Source of the DNA: Pachyseris speciosa | Lineage: Eukaryota; Cnidaria; Anthozoa; Scleractinia; Pachyseridae | Direction: 5' to 3' | Length of the DNA stretch: 64,000 nt | Assembly: GCA_016490735.1 (NCBI GenBank) | Contig: JAEMWC010000049.1 | Coordinates: 246,001 to 310,000, forward strand | Shown: one piece after another, positions 24,864 through 33,769 of the stretch | Position numbering within the stretch: the stretch's first letter is position 1 | Layout: every line of letters starts with the position of its first letter | Notes under the pieces: generated by a model | The model's database searches: none | What the model was told of the DNA's origin: nothing | Seen by the model: the letters and a program-made list of their open reading frames with translations, nothing else | Program-made: the position numbers and the translations under genes

Positions 24864-27564
24864 AGAGCATCGCACCGGTAATTGCGAGGTCACGGGTTCA
24901 AACCCCGTTGAAGTCCTGAATTTTTTTTTCAGGCTTCTTTTCGCAATTGCATAAATTGCGTTCACAACTGCGAGGATAATTCTTCATTTGATCTCTTTAC
25001 CCATATAGGCATGAAATTTTTACCAGGGATTCCTTTGACGAATACTCTTAACCTTGACAAAATGACTGTACCATACAATGTACTGGGAAGTCAAGCACCA
25101 GGGAGCGGAATCTGAAGAGGAGATAAAACATGCCCCACCGAACAGGCAGATTGACGCAGAATATGTTACAACGCAGTCATCGATGCGCCTCCAACCCTAA
25201 AACCGCTACGTTAACTTGATTCATGGATTTTGCGCCCTATTTTCATGACTCTTTGGAGACGGTTGCTTAAATTTAAAACAAAAAACCGATAGTATCGTGC
25301 AATATACAATGGTGTTAATCAGCAGTCGGCAGGATCAGGAGGGGAGAATAGATATGTTTCACCGAAGAGGCAGTTTTCTATAATCTGTGCTCTAATAAAA
25401 ATTAATAGTATAGTATAGAAATGCCACCATATAACGATCAAACCAAAACTGGCAAACTGGCAAGGAATCGGTGCTACTGAAGACAGCACCGGCTACGATT
25501 TTATGAAGGCCCATCTCATGTAAAATAAACTTACAGGAAGGAATTGTCTTTCGTTTTTTCTTCCATTTTGTGTACATTTTAAAGCTGTTTCTCGTCTTGC
25601 CAAATGCGCAAACTGAAATTTGGAATCATATCGGATTTCATATTATTGGAAAGTGCAAACACATTCTTCGTACAGCAACCAATAACAAAATTTACCTGCT
25701 GTTGCGTTACATGTGGCGACATTTTATTGCCTGCACTCTTATAAAAAAAAATAGCTACAAGCCATCAACATACGAGAATTTTTCAAGAATTTTGTAAAAT
25801 AACTAACTGACTGACGTACTAAGCTCACCGCCTGACATGTTGATGGAAACTCGTTAATTATTGTTTTTGCGTTATCGCAGGCCATACGGGATCTTCACCT
25901 GCTTGCTATGGAAGCAGGATTGTTATCAGTCGATGTGGTGTTTTTGTCCTGTTGGTTTGCCATGGACCCTCTACAAGCTGAACAATTATCATTTGAAGAA
26001 GCGGTGAGCTTGTAGCTCAGAGTCAATTTTCAGAGATATTTTAATTAAACATATTTCCCAAAACTCTTACTGGTGAAACGCGCGAAGAGTTAACGGCGTC
26101 AAAATGTCCATGTAATAAGGTGTTAGTTAAATAAGTCATTTGTTGTCATTGTTCCACAGGGCATGAAAAGTCCAGATGAACAGGACATCATCATCATTCC
26201 CGCGTTATACCATTGCACCTGCAGGTACAAAAGTTACTTTCTGGGGGCGCTGTTTGCCTACAAAGGCATTCTGCTGTTGTTTGGTCTTTTTCTGGCCTGG
26301 GAAACACGCAATGTCACCATACCTGCCTTAAATGACTCCAAGTACATTGGGATGTCTGTTTATAATGTGTTCGTGTTGGCAACGATCGGTGTCATTGTGG
26401 CCATTGCTCTGGATGGATCTATGTACTATGAAGCTCCTTATGCCATTTCTTCCCTGTGTCTTATCGTTTGCACCACGGTTACGCTTTTGCTGGTGTTTGT
26501 ACCGAAGGTAATATATTGGGAAATTTAGCTGCCGTCGATTTCTCTACATATTGTCTTCATTGCATCAAATAAACTACATTTTTTGGTTCATTAAATAGCC
26601 TACGGCAGGGCACTGTCTTTTCAATAACAAGAGGTGGTCATATTTTCCGGTATCAGCTTTGTCACTTTTTGAATGGAGTGTCCAACCTCCACGAGCGCTA
26701 CATGGATAAAAACGGAACGTATTATCGTGACGTCTGCACTCTATCAATGTTATCAGGTACCTGAGGGACGTGTTTATTAAAATAAACATTTTCTGCCTCC
26801 GATATTTGGAAAACTCTCAGACAATTTGCAACAACTTTAGCCACTTATTTTTTCAGATTTATCAGTTCCGTGTAAAGGGCGTCGCAGCCACGACTTCGAG
26901 GGCCTTACGAAGGTTTGATGACGAGGCCAACAGCACTCCAGCTGAAAGTCACGTCATGACATGCGCAAGTTCTGTTCTGAAGGAAAGTAAAACTTCATTT
27001 ACATCCAAAGCAACGCAAACAGACTGTGATGATCCAGGCAGTGCAGGTAGATTCCAACTAAATATAAAATATACCATTATACAGAAGAAGGGAAAAGCTA
27101 CTCGCTTAACCTAATACACATTTTTTGAAGTCTATCCTGTTTTTACTCTTCCCTTACATACAATCACCTTCCAATTACCGACTGTAAAAGAGGACACCCA
27201 TAATTTATTATTTAATGATTTCTTTCTTTGACTCATTTCCTTCAAAACGTTCACAGAAATTACTTTTTTTCATACCCTACCGGGTGATACCGGCGTGACA
27301 ACCAGTGCTTATAATAGTTGTGTTTCAGTTATGACCAGTTCCCTGTCCTGTAATAGATACATTGCCACCCAATTTTGTCATTCTTTTTATGCAGACGAAG
27401 TCGTGTTCGAGAACCAAGGCTTCATTACAGATGAAGTCCCTGAGGAGAAACGATTGGACGACATTCATTTGAATGAGACGGTGGCGGCAGATTTAAGTCC
27501 CCTGAGTAGACAGACTGTGGCCACAAATGAAGACCCTTACGTTACTTCAAGCAGTCTGGCTTAA
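13000..27564 (+). CDS. GABA-B receptor subunit 2-like class C GPCR (copy A), 16 exons
   Basis: Exons: 13000-13266, 14471-14608, 15097-15267, 15523-15627, 16288-16353, 17708-17911, 18899-19123, 19837-19926, 21232-21315, 22801-22946, 23368-23500, 24264-24374, 25881-26003, 26160-26507, 26857-27046, 27395-27564. All have GT/AG borders and compatible phases and give 856 codons. Exon 1 carries a signal peptide (VFLGVTCFAILFQGTFS) and the first strand of a Venus-flytrap domain. Exons 2-9 complete that ligand-binding ectodomain, including KYYGWQRVAILRR, DARIIIGSF and DAAWIIALALN. Exon 10 encodes the juxtamembrane HPPKDRT and TM1, exon 11 IIKMSSP plus TM2, exon 12 TM3 with FGAMFSKTWRVHKIF, exon 13 TM4, and exon 14 TM5-TM7 with LAWETRNV and DSKYIGMSVYNV. 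These membrane motifs match vertebrate subunit 2 more closely than subunit 1. Expected role: plasma-membrane metabotropic receptor acting through G proteins; the ligand is unproven. The tail lacks a clear coiled coil. The start lies directly after an acceptor-like CACAG. Confidence 0.92.
13540..13965 (+). pseudogene. LINE reverse transcriptase C-terminal relic in intron 1 (A)
   Basis: Broken frames give SLVRSQFEYGSVVWSPY, then LERVQCRTMKFIQKSHG, LSLLSLEKRRF and YKALNGYIDLNVRNYV. This is the region after the palm domain of CR1/L2/Jockey-type LINE reverse transcriptases. Frameshifts and stops separate the pieces. Confidence 0.7.
13980..14012 (+). repeat. C-rich low-complexity tract
   Basis: Runs of eight or more C interrupted by TTCGCACTTCA, duplicated once, just after the LINE relic. 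Unit B has a diverged CCCTCC version near 42435-42465. Confidence 0.7.
14701..14899. mobile_element. Foldback SINE-tail insertion in intron 2 (A)
   Basis: A 199-bp insertion flanked by TTCCAAGATA (14691-14700 and 14900-14909). The unit B site (about 45722) holds a single copy. The insert is an inverted repeat: TGTGACTGATCATCGCAGTT at left and its complement at right around an AT-rich centre with CAGGCTT. It ends in ATCCGCAGTTCAAATATATG, the tail of the same SINE family as 11793-11926. Confidence 0.75.
15650..16150. other. Unit-A-specific segment of intron 4
   Basis: Present in copy A but absent from the matching intron of copy B (47113-47301). The minus strand has an open frame (15771-16094), but I see no family, no conserved partner and no splice or promoter context. 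I treat the segment as an unclassified insertion. Confidence 0.4.
16360..17160. other. Intron 5 of copy A, no feature
   Basis: Colinear with 47370-48400 of copy B, with substitutions and small indels. No gene, RNA or obvious element. Confidence 0.5.
17164..17339. mobile_element. Foldback MITE in intron 5 (A)
   Basis: Left CACATCTCCCATAATACACT pairs with the right ATGCATTATGGGAGATGTGG. Pairing continues through TTGCATAAGCATTGTTTTCC / GAAAACAATGCTTAGGCAAA. Intron 5 of copy B has the empty site near 48410 (AAAGTTTAAACTAATTAACTTAAAG). Confidence 0.8.
18147..18529. mobile_element. Harbinger-like MITE in intron 6 (A)
   Basis: A 383-bp element flanked by TTA (18144-18146 and 18530-18532). Termini GGACCGGGTTAAACGCCG and, from the right, GGCCCGGTTAAACGCCTT. 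The empty site in copy B is AACGTTTAGACAGTG at about 49526. A TTA target and GGxC ends fit PIF/Harbinger non-autonomous elements. Internal AGCCGAACTTAAC-type motifs repeat several times. Confidence 0.8.
19341..19411 (+). repeat. (ATTC)n microsatellite in intron 7 (A)
   Basis: About seventeen imperfect ATTC units, absent from intron 7 of copy B. Confidence 0.9.
20333..20549. repeat. Dispersed repeat, family also at 40499
   Basis: Contains TTAACTCGGAGGTGATTA, CTCCGAGCAGCCGGCG, ATGTTTTGGTCCGCTAATTA and CACCTCCACTTCGGTAAATA. The same blocks in the same order occur at 40499-41008. The middle has inverted-repeat character (GAGGTGATTA...TAATCTCCGAG). Intron 8 of copy B keeps only the final CACCTCCACTTCGG. 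Confidence 0.6.
21330..22680. mobile_element. TTAA-flanked DNA element in intron 9 (A)
   Basis: Flanked by TTAA (21326-21329 and 22681-22684). Inverted ends CTCATTCTTGTCCGG at left and TTCATTCTTCTCCGC from the right. Copy B has the empty site ATCTTTAACGTCATG (53471-53485). A TTAA target suggests piggyBac or Kolobok superfamilies; the CTCATT terminus does not settle which. No transposase. A SINE is nested at about 22130-22556. A relative lies at 43569-44558. Confidence 0.75.
22130..22556 (+). mobile_element. tRNA-headed SINE with (AAAT)n tail
   Basis: Head 22134-22204 has a box A-like TAGCTCAGTGGTAGAGCA and box B-like GTGTTCAAACCCC, an ACC anticodon-like triplet and a poorly paired acceptor stem. 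The body has CTGTGGGACGTTAAAGAACA and GGCGCAAGCTGTTGTAGTG, followed by AATAAATAAATAAAT. It is nested in the TTAA element: the related copy at 43569-44558 lacks it. Too degenerate for a working tRNA gene. Confidence 0.85.
22801..22946 (+). CDS. Exon 10 of copy A: juxtamembrane and TM1
   Basis: Encodes HPPKDRTIAILKFVKNPLPL, then IVFMWSMAATGIICSLSFLY and FNISKRKNR, a single hydrophobic helix followed by basic residues, as in TM1 of GABA-B subunits. I place the acceptor at GGCAAG|CAT because it keeps phase 0 with exon 9. The alternative acceptor five bases upstream (TTTTCAG|GCAAG) would break the frame. It ends in phase 2; AG plus the next exon's G gives Arg. Confidence 0.8.
23792..23978. mobile_element. 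hAT-like MITE in intron 11 (A)
   Basis: Ends CAGGCGCTGATCCAGG and, from the right, CAGGCGCGGATCCAGG. Flanked by CAATG on both sides (23787-23791 and 23979-23983), and copy B has a single CAATG (GATGCAATGCCACCG). The CAG terminus suggests hAT, although the visible duplication is 5 bp rather than 8. The interior holds a G run of more than 15 bases and an AAAGAAAG tract. Confidence 0.75.
24597..24670 (+). repeat. tRNA-like SINE head 1 (Thr-GGT-like)
   Basis: Acceptor GGCTTCA pairs with TGAAGTC over all seven positions (one G-T). D arm GCTC/GAGC and T arm ACGGG/CCCGT are complete. The anticodon loop region CCGGTAA suggests GGT, but position 33 is C rather than T and the anticodon stem pairs badly. 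It sits inside a SINE dimer, so I read it as a SINE head rather than a tRNA gene. Confidence 0.7.
24847..24916 (+). repeat. tRNA-like SINE head 2
   Basis: Almost identical to the first head but missing four bases in the D loop (CAGTTAGAGC), with one change in the anticodon arm. Followed by the same CAGGCTTC and GCAATTGC tail. Confidence 0.7.
25010..25880. other. Intron 12 of copy A, remainder
   Basis: No gene. Colinear with parts of 55310-56360 in copy B, which has a private segment at about 55350-55710. The open frame at 25570-25797 recurs partly in copy B, but with a frame-breaking deletion. Confidence 0.5.
26160..26507 (+). CDS. Exon 14 of copy A: TM5 to TM7
   Basis: The longest exon, 116 codons. 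It covers the second extracellular loop with CTC, TM5 (YFLGALFAYKGILLLFGLFL), the loop AWETRNVTIPALNDSKYIGM with conserved N, TM6 (FVLATIGVIVAIAL) and TM7 (SLCLIVCTTVTLLLVFVPK). The loop and the VFVPK end of TM7 are signatures of GABA-B subunit 2. Its unit B partner is 56643-56990, with a few substitutions (I to T, I to V, A to T, G to R). Confidence 0.92.
27395..27564 (+). CDS. Terminal exon of copy A: cytoplasmic C-terminus
   Basis: The phase-1 exon begins DEVVFENQGFITDEVPEEKR and contains LDDIHLNETVAADLS, ending VTSSSLA plus stop. It is acidic, Ser/Thr-rich and has no heptad pattern. The DDIHL block is its most conserved part, being kept in the three upstream relics. Unit B partner 60540-60709. 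Unit A has AACAAA where unit B has AATAAA just after the stop. Confidence 0.88.
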
Positions 27565-27984
27565 AGAAACAAATACGACTGTATTTCGTTGTCTCAACAT
27601 TTTGGTGTTTTTCATTTTAGTATATGCATGATTCTGGGGGATGGGAATACAAATCCCCGACTAAACGTGAAAACATTTTATTTTAGTCCAACACTTTTTT
27701 GCCACGTACAAACACGTTTGATGGCCAAATGCACAAACAATGTTTGACCAAATATCGGACAAAATGAGTCGACAAAACGCTCATATGCGTATTACCACTG
27801 AAACTATGGCGTGAAGTGACAAGTTTTGTTCGCTTGCTTTTTACACATCAAAAAAGTGGAAATTAGAGACAGACGGCTAAACGGCGAAACAGGTTCTTCC
27901 AATGATTACTCACATATATTCATGTTCATTCATTCTTTAATCCGTAGTTCAAATATATATATGATCATTGGTATCGAGTTGAAC

Positions 27985-28540
27985 TGGTTCAACTCATACC
28001 TAACGAACAGGGACAGCAATGCATCATCAAAGGTCAACTGTCATCTAAGAAAAAAATCCGACTTGCGGAGTCCCCAGGAGTCAATTTTAGGACCACTTCT
28101 GTTTCTATAATACATTAACAATTTACCTGACAGTCTAACATTAACCACTCCATGTATTTATGCGGATGATACACAAATCTCCGCTTCTTCTCACGATGCT
28201 AACGAACTTATCGCGAAACTTAATTCTGATCTTGCTTAAGTCCGAAAGTGGCTTATTGTTAACATTGTTTATAAAAAAAAGAAAGAAAGAAAGTGGCTTA
28301 TCAAGAATAAACTTTAAATGCCTCCGTCTAAATCAAGACTTTTGTTTATTGGCTCCTCCTATAATCTGAATAATAAGACAAGTGAGCAACCTGTTGTGAA
28401 AAGCTTAGCTGGCGATGTCATGTCGATATGATTTGTAAGAAGGTTAGCGCGGGTATAGGAGCAATGCGGCGCAGCTAGAATTTTGTTCCCGTTGCCATTC
28501 TGGAAACAGTCTATAAGGGCTTAGTTTAGCCATATTTTGA
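27985..28540 (+). pseudogene. LINE reverse transcriptase relic at the end of unit A
   Basis: Fragments: WFNSYLTNRD, a GVPQGSILGPLLF-like block (here SPQESILGPLLFL), INNLPDSLTLTTPC, the catalytic YADDTQIS, and RKWLI after a 30-base expansion of AAGAAAG type. Frameshifts and stops throughout. The relic ends abruptly at the duplication breakpoint. Confidence 0.8.
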
Positions 28541-29373
28541 ACGCGGTCGTTTGTTTTTGCTTTGAAATCGCGCTATTGTTAACTTATGCCTTTGATTTGG
28601 AAATTATTTTATCGGGGTTTTGATCTGGTCCATCCATTTCCCAAAGTAAAAGACTACATATTTAGCTTGCATATTTCTTCATTGAAACCGGGAACAAGCT
28701 GTCAACAGGTTTAAAATCAAAACAACAAAGTATTGAACGATCAGTTATTGATAAAACTCGCTGATAATGTGCCAATGATGGTGAAAAAATATTAATTTAT
28801 TGTGGTAATGGTTTCTAATTTGCAGTAAGTAAAATGCTTATACGTTCTCATTCAATTATCCTTTCTTTTCACTTTATACTGTATTCAAAAGTCAGTCGAC
28901 CACGCGGCTTCACAAAAAGAAGAAAACGTTGCAGCTATTGTCAGGAAGCAAATGAAGAAGAAAATCCTTTGTGTTCAGAACAATAGGGCAACATTACACG
29001 TCATCAAATACAAAATGGCCGCGCCCGGGAAATTTAGAAGCCAAAATAAGCGATGATAATATCCATTTTTTGGTACACTTAAATGCTATATCCACATTTT
29101 AAAACAAAATTTGAAATCTAGTAATTATTGCCAACAGTTTAGTGTCAATTTGTTGTAAGAGTGGAGGGGCCCTTTAAGACAATGCATAGTGCTAATTAGA
29201 TCCCAACCATTGTTCATCAACCTATCGGTGTGATTGTAAATTCTCATGCATGGGAATTATCAGAATGCCAAGGAACGCTCAGCTATGCTTTCAACAATTT
29301 TCCATATCCATATTCTTTTACTTTACAATTTAACATTTCTAATTCGTTTATTTTACCTTTGAAGTCAACGTAG

Positions 29374-29534
29374 TTATGTTCAAGAGCCGAGGCTCCGGTT
29401 CAAATGACGCACCTTACGAGATACGTGTGGATGACTTTCATTTGGATTAAGCTATGACGGTGGAGTTTAGTCCCCAGACCTGTGATGCTGTTATCAGACA
29501 CTGCTACGCTGGTGCTCCTAGCAGTCTTAGTTAA
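29374..29534 (+). pseudogene. Relic of a GABA-B-like terminal exon (unit B)
   Basis: This is the unit B counterpart. The phase-1 frame reads VMFKSRGSGSNDAPYEIRV, then DDFHLD and an in-frame TAA. Past that stop the same frame continues and ends GAPSSLS plus stop, closely matching the intact gene's C-terminus VTSSSLA. This is the most complete of the three relics. The acceptor has changed from CAG to TAG. Confidence 0.65.
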
Positions 29535-30610
29535 AAAAAATCAGAGGGTCGGTTATTAAATCGCAGTTTAGACGATGTCTAACAAAACCGCGTTTTAAAC
29601 CATTTTCAATTTTGCCAACAATCATATTTAAACATGCTGCTGATGGTAACAAGAAGGCTTGCATCCCAGACTAGAAAGTATTTATCTACTTAAATAAACC
29701 CCTTATAAAACAAGTTTGGAGGCCCACTGATTGTCTTAAGCCGCGGCCTAAGTTAGACTTTGTTTAAATAACTGGCCCATAGCTTCTACTGCTTTTAAAG
29801 GTGGTCGAACTCGGTTTCAGTGCTATGGTGAAGCCTCTGTGGCTTTAACAAGTGTTTTACCCTTGATAGTGATATCAATTTGATTTGCCAGTATTTTTAG
29901 ATTCTCAAAAAGCTTCGTAATCCAAAAGAATTCAGGGCGCATATTTCCCTACATATTCCTCGAAATTTAGTTTTGGCTAAGAGCTTCAGTCCTTAACAGC
30001 ACCTAATTATAATTGGCAGGGGGGTTTGTGCCTGAGATTAATTAGTCTCTTTTTTAGGATGGGCATCTATATTTTGCAATTTTACAGAAACTCAAACCAA
30101 ATAACTAAACAAATTATGTACTTTTACGTTTTTCCTCTTTACATTTTGGCTTCGGTATTAAAAATTAAGTCAAAACAGACATACGTCATCTAAAGCTGTG
30201 TTCGGTCATCTTAGGTCAAGCATCAGTATCGATCTGCTGTTAAAGGTGCACCAGGGTGTAAATTATTATGATTTGTAACTTAACAGTTAGAGGCCAAAAT
30301 AAACGTCCTTTTCAAAATAGAAATATCCGTGATTTCGTACTCTGTAGTAAAAGTAATCTGTAAAGGACCGCCAACCAAAATGGAAAATAAAGACAGAAGT
30401 GAAATAAAATAACCTCATATGAGGCAAAAAATAGCAAACAGAAATATTGGTATTAAGGTCACACTTCTTTATTTCTTTTTAAGGGTAGATATGTACCGTT
30501 GAACTTTGGGTCCAGTTCTGTGCTAAATTTAACTAACATTTAGAATTGTACAACTGATTACTTTTCTTTACACTTATTGTCTGTCAGCTATATAGTACCA
30601 CTCTCTTAGT
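29535..30610. other. Non-coding repeat-derived stretch, unit B
   Basis: Matches unit A in two pieces: 1600-1870 and 8120-9100. No gene or RNA. Confidence 0.5.
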
Positions 30611-30616
30611 CGGCTC

Positions 30617-32852
30617 TAATATGCGATCAGACGAAGTTTTTTTTTTTCGCGGCGGGAGGAAGTAAAAACCTACGCCTGACACAATTAATTTTTTGTCGAT
30701 TCACCTGCCGCCCCCTAAATTAACGATTCTGTCAACACGAGCGGCAGATGTCATGAGACTAGCGCGAGCTGTCAACATCGATGTTATCTTGTGTCATACG
30801 ATAAATTTCAGCCAATCACATTTTACCAGAAATCCATGCCGTTTTCGAAAAGGAACTTTTAAATCTCTGTTTAAAACGTCAAGAAACAAAGAATTCTCTG
30901 AAAAAATCGGCCGATGGAAAGGTAGAATCCTTTATTTTATCGCAAAGCGATCAAAAGTGTCGAATAAACTTTGATTCTGCAGCAACACTTCTTGCAAAAA
31001 GCGCGCCCGTAAAATAAATGATTTGTGAATACAGTTCTTCCCCGATTTCTCGATTTTTCTGTTGACCTCGACTGGCTCTCCAATCGCGACAACACAATCT
31101 GCCTTCTCTTTAGATTCCCGAATCGTTGCATAATTGGTTCCATATATATAAATATATTCAAGGGGACTCACCACAGCTACAGAGTTTTAGAATCAGTCAG
31201 AACGATGAATTTTTTTTCATCACTTTCGGGAATTAGTAAATAACGCTCTGATCTTGCCAAATCCCGTGGGAAGTACGACTAAAACGTCTTCTTTTAATCA
31301 AACGATCCTTGAGATGCATTCCAATGGCTCTTCCTTCAAGGATTTGTGAAAAAATTCTTGAAGAGAGTAAGTTATAGCTGCCACAAAATCGCCCCGCGCC
31401 CCGTGAGCCGACATAAATTATAACGGCTTACTTGGGTCGGCACAAAATAACATCGACCTGCGGTAGGTCATCCTCGGGTGGTCAACTTCGTACAAATCTT
31501 CGTGGACAATCGAAGATTGCCAGACATCCGCTGGAACGAGTCACGCAACCAGGGGGGAGGGGGGGGAAGGGGGCGGCAACAGCCACCTTTGATCTTGCCG
31601 CTTTTCACCTTTCCATGATCGCCCCAGTTAAGAAATCTGTCAATCATCGCAGAGTCTGAATGAGCATGCGCGAAAGTAACTGATCAAGTGGTCTCGTCCG
31701 CCATGTTGAATCGCGACTGCTGTGGTGAACAGGTCTCTCGGAGATGTTTTATGCCCTGCTGTAGTAGTGTGTACATTGGAACTGATTGATTTAGTGCTGT
31801 AAGCAACTTTTAGCGGCGGAATCCAGTTTGAAATTTCCAATCTTTGGAATTTTGATTTGGTACTTCGTGTAGATGAATCAACGGAGCAACTGCGACCACG
31901 CGAGCCAACAAAGACGAAGGGAGAGTTTTCTGTTTGTTTTGTAACTCTAAATTTACGATTGAGTGAGTCCATGTATTGAGTAACATTACCTTTCATCACT
32001 GGACCTGCTTGAAGCTGTGTGATTGCCATTCCGAAGGCTTTTAATTTCTTTTTGGGATGGCTTTATAAAGGCTTATATGAGCGTAAGCTAAGCTGGTCGA
32101 AAATGAGAGCTTCTGTACGCTGTGGATTATAATTATATGGCTGGCAGCCGGTAATGGTCTCAAATAAAACCACATAACTGCTTTGGAGTCAGAAATTGCT
32201 ATAAATTACCAGCGAAATGCCGACTGCCTGAAAGTATTATATCTTCGTTTGGAATTGCCAAGCGATTATAGAAAGGAAGATTGCTTCGCGGCTGAATATT
32301 TTTGCAAACTTGGGCTAATTAAGAAATCGACATATTCTGGACACTTAGAAAAAATTTGTGGCTTAACTCACGGGCAGGGTTTCATGGAGGCTAAATGCGA
32401 CCCGGCAGTCTGAGATTTTTATCTGAACTGAGGGTGAAGTCTCGTGCAATTCTTTGAGCATATTTTTACCTTTCACAACCTTTCCGGGTGTGAAACCGTG
32501 CTCGTGTGTCAAGCCGCAATTGGCTTGTCAATTTGCAGAAAATTATATGTTACCAGCGGAGCTGTATTGAATTTTTTGGAATTGCTTAGCACTTCTAGAA
32601 AGATAGAATATGCTCAAAGATTTACACGAGACTTCATGTTCAGTTTAGATAAAAAAAAATCTCAGACTGCCGGGCCGCATGAGTAAGCCACAAAATTTTT
32701 CCAAGTGTCCAGAATATGGCGATTTCATAATATGCCCAAGTTTGCAAAAATGTTAAGCCGCGAAGCCATCTTCCTTTCCATAATCGCTTGGCAATTCCAA
32801 ACGAAGATATAATACTTTCAGGCAGTCGGAATGAGGCATTTCGCAGAAATTT
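30617..32852. mobile_element. Mutator-like transposon copy, unit B, right end rearranged
   Basis: The left terminal repeat and the AGTCGGCTC flank (30608-30616) match the unit A element, and the interior is colinear to about 32450. The right terminal repeat is missing. Instead the last segment is an inverted copy of the preceding one: the block around 32205-32455 recurs reverse-complemented at about 32620-32852. It then joins abruptly to sequence that lies downstream of the element in unit A (CTGTTCAACATTTCC). Confidence 0.65.
32205..32852. repeat. Inverted duplication at the damaged transposon end
   Basis: The left arm contains GACTGCCTGAAAGTATTATA and the right arm its reverse complement at about 32808-32830. 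The arms diverge by a few per cent and are separated by about 150 bp that includes AACCTTTCCGGGTGTGAAAC. Unit A has only the single forward copy, so this arose after the 28-kb duplication. Confidence 0.65.
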
Positions 32853-33450
32853 TATAACGCTGTTCAACATTTCCATCATGAAGACTGATTGTGATATTGG
32901 TCCCACGTCTTTAATAAGAACCTGCTGGTTAAACTCTCACCACATATAGGCTCGTCCAAAATTTTGTCTTTTTCAGATAATAGCTCACAATTTTGTTTAA
33001 TAGCATAAGTGGCATAAATTAGCATATATCAAACGATTAAAAAAAACCTCGATTGACAACATACATTTTTGATCTCTAAAATGATGCACTGCAAGGCAAA
33101 ACTGGTTGAAGAGCAAGGAATTTATCCCTTCTAACAAAAGGACATGTGAAAAATAACCTTTTAAGGAAAATTTACCAAAAGGTAAGAACAAACCTGTCTG
33201 ATAATCACTATTCAATTAACTCAGACAAATGTGAAATACGCCCCTTGGTAACTTTCTCTTATGTAATCATTTACATTCCTGGTTCAACGTTCAGGTGTTC
33301 CATCTAATAAATACAAATAGCTAACAGTTTGACGCTAATCAATTATTCAACGACAAAAAGGAAAAAATCCAAATATTATTATGTTTTGTAACACTTGTTT
33401 GGAGGCGCAAAAGGCACGAACAACAAGTCACGACTGCCATTAGCTTCACA

Positions 33451-33766
33451 ACCCGATGTTGTCTACTAAATCCCCTGTGGCAACTGTTCTTGGAATTACA
33501 TTGGCGAAACAGGCAGATCCTTTGCCACGAGGAAAAAAGAACATATTAGGAATATGAAGACAGCGGCCAAAGGCTTTAGAATTGCCAATCGTGCTTGGTC
33601 TCACAACCACGTTATTGACTTCAACAATGCGTCGATTATCGACAAAGGAAATCTCCGCATCACGAAATTTCTAGAATCTTGGCACACTTCCATCATGCCT
33701 AATGCGGACAATAACTCTTGCCCACTTCCAGGACAATATCGCATACTTTTTAACAAAAATTCCTAA
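33451..33766 (+). pseudogene. Penelope-like GIY-YIG fragment (unit B)
   Basis: Duplicate of the unit A fragment. A stop (TAA) follows VVY in the first motif and a 3-bp deletion removes one residue, after which GNCSWNYIGETGR and the KGNLRITKFLESWHTSI block are preserved. Decay of this copy in unit B is further advanced. Confidence 0.75.
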
Positions 33767-33769
33767 TCA

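Larger units (their letters stand above)
24560..24992 (+). mobile_element. SINE dimer with two tRNA-like heads, intron 12 (A)
   Basis: A 433-bp insertion flanked by CTCTTTACCCAT (24548-24559 and 24993-25004). Copy B has one copy of this target near 55295. It holds two tandem units, each starting ATATGAACCCACAATTGACC and each with a tRNA-like head. Confidence 0.85.
596..28540. repeat. Tandem duplication unit A (about 28 kb)
   Basis: Sequence from about 596 onward recurs in the same order from about 28541. Examples are the segment from 603 (TTTGTTTTTACTTTGAAATC, matching 28549 onward), the relic exons, the Mutator-like element, the whole receptor gene and the LINE relic at the right edge. The unit ends inside that LINE relic at CATATTTTGA (28531-28540) and is followed directly by ACGCGG, the start of the next unit. 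Confidence 0.92.

Noticed and set aside
24597..24916. Two threonine-like tRNA genes
   Set aside because: They lie in a SINE dimer bracketed by a target-site duplication, have unpaired anticodon stems and C at position 33. The empty site exists in the sister unit.
26770..27114. Extended 114-codon exon running into intron 15 of copy A
   Set aside because: The codons before 26857 lack a counterpart in copy B, and a good acceptor (TTTTTTCAG) and donor (GCAG|GTAGAT) define the exon as 26857-27046 in both copies.
31640..32029. 129-codon minus-strand gene inside the unit B Mutator-like element
   Set aside because: The unit A counterpart is broken into separate frames (2979-3176 and 3179-3364). The reading frame is not conserved and matches no transposase I know.
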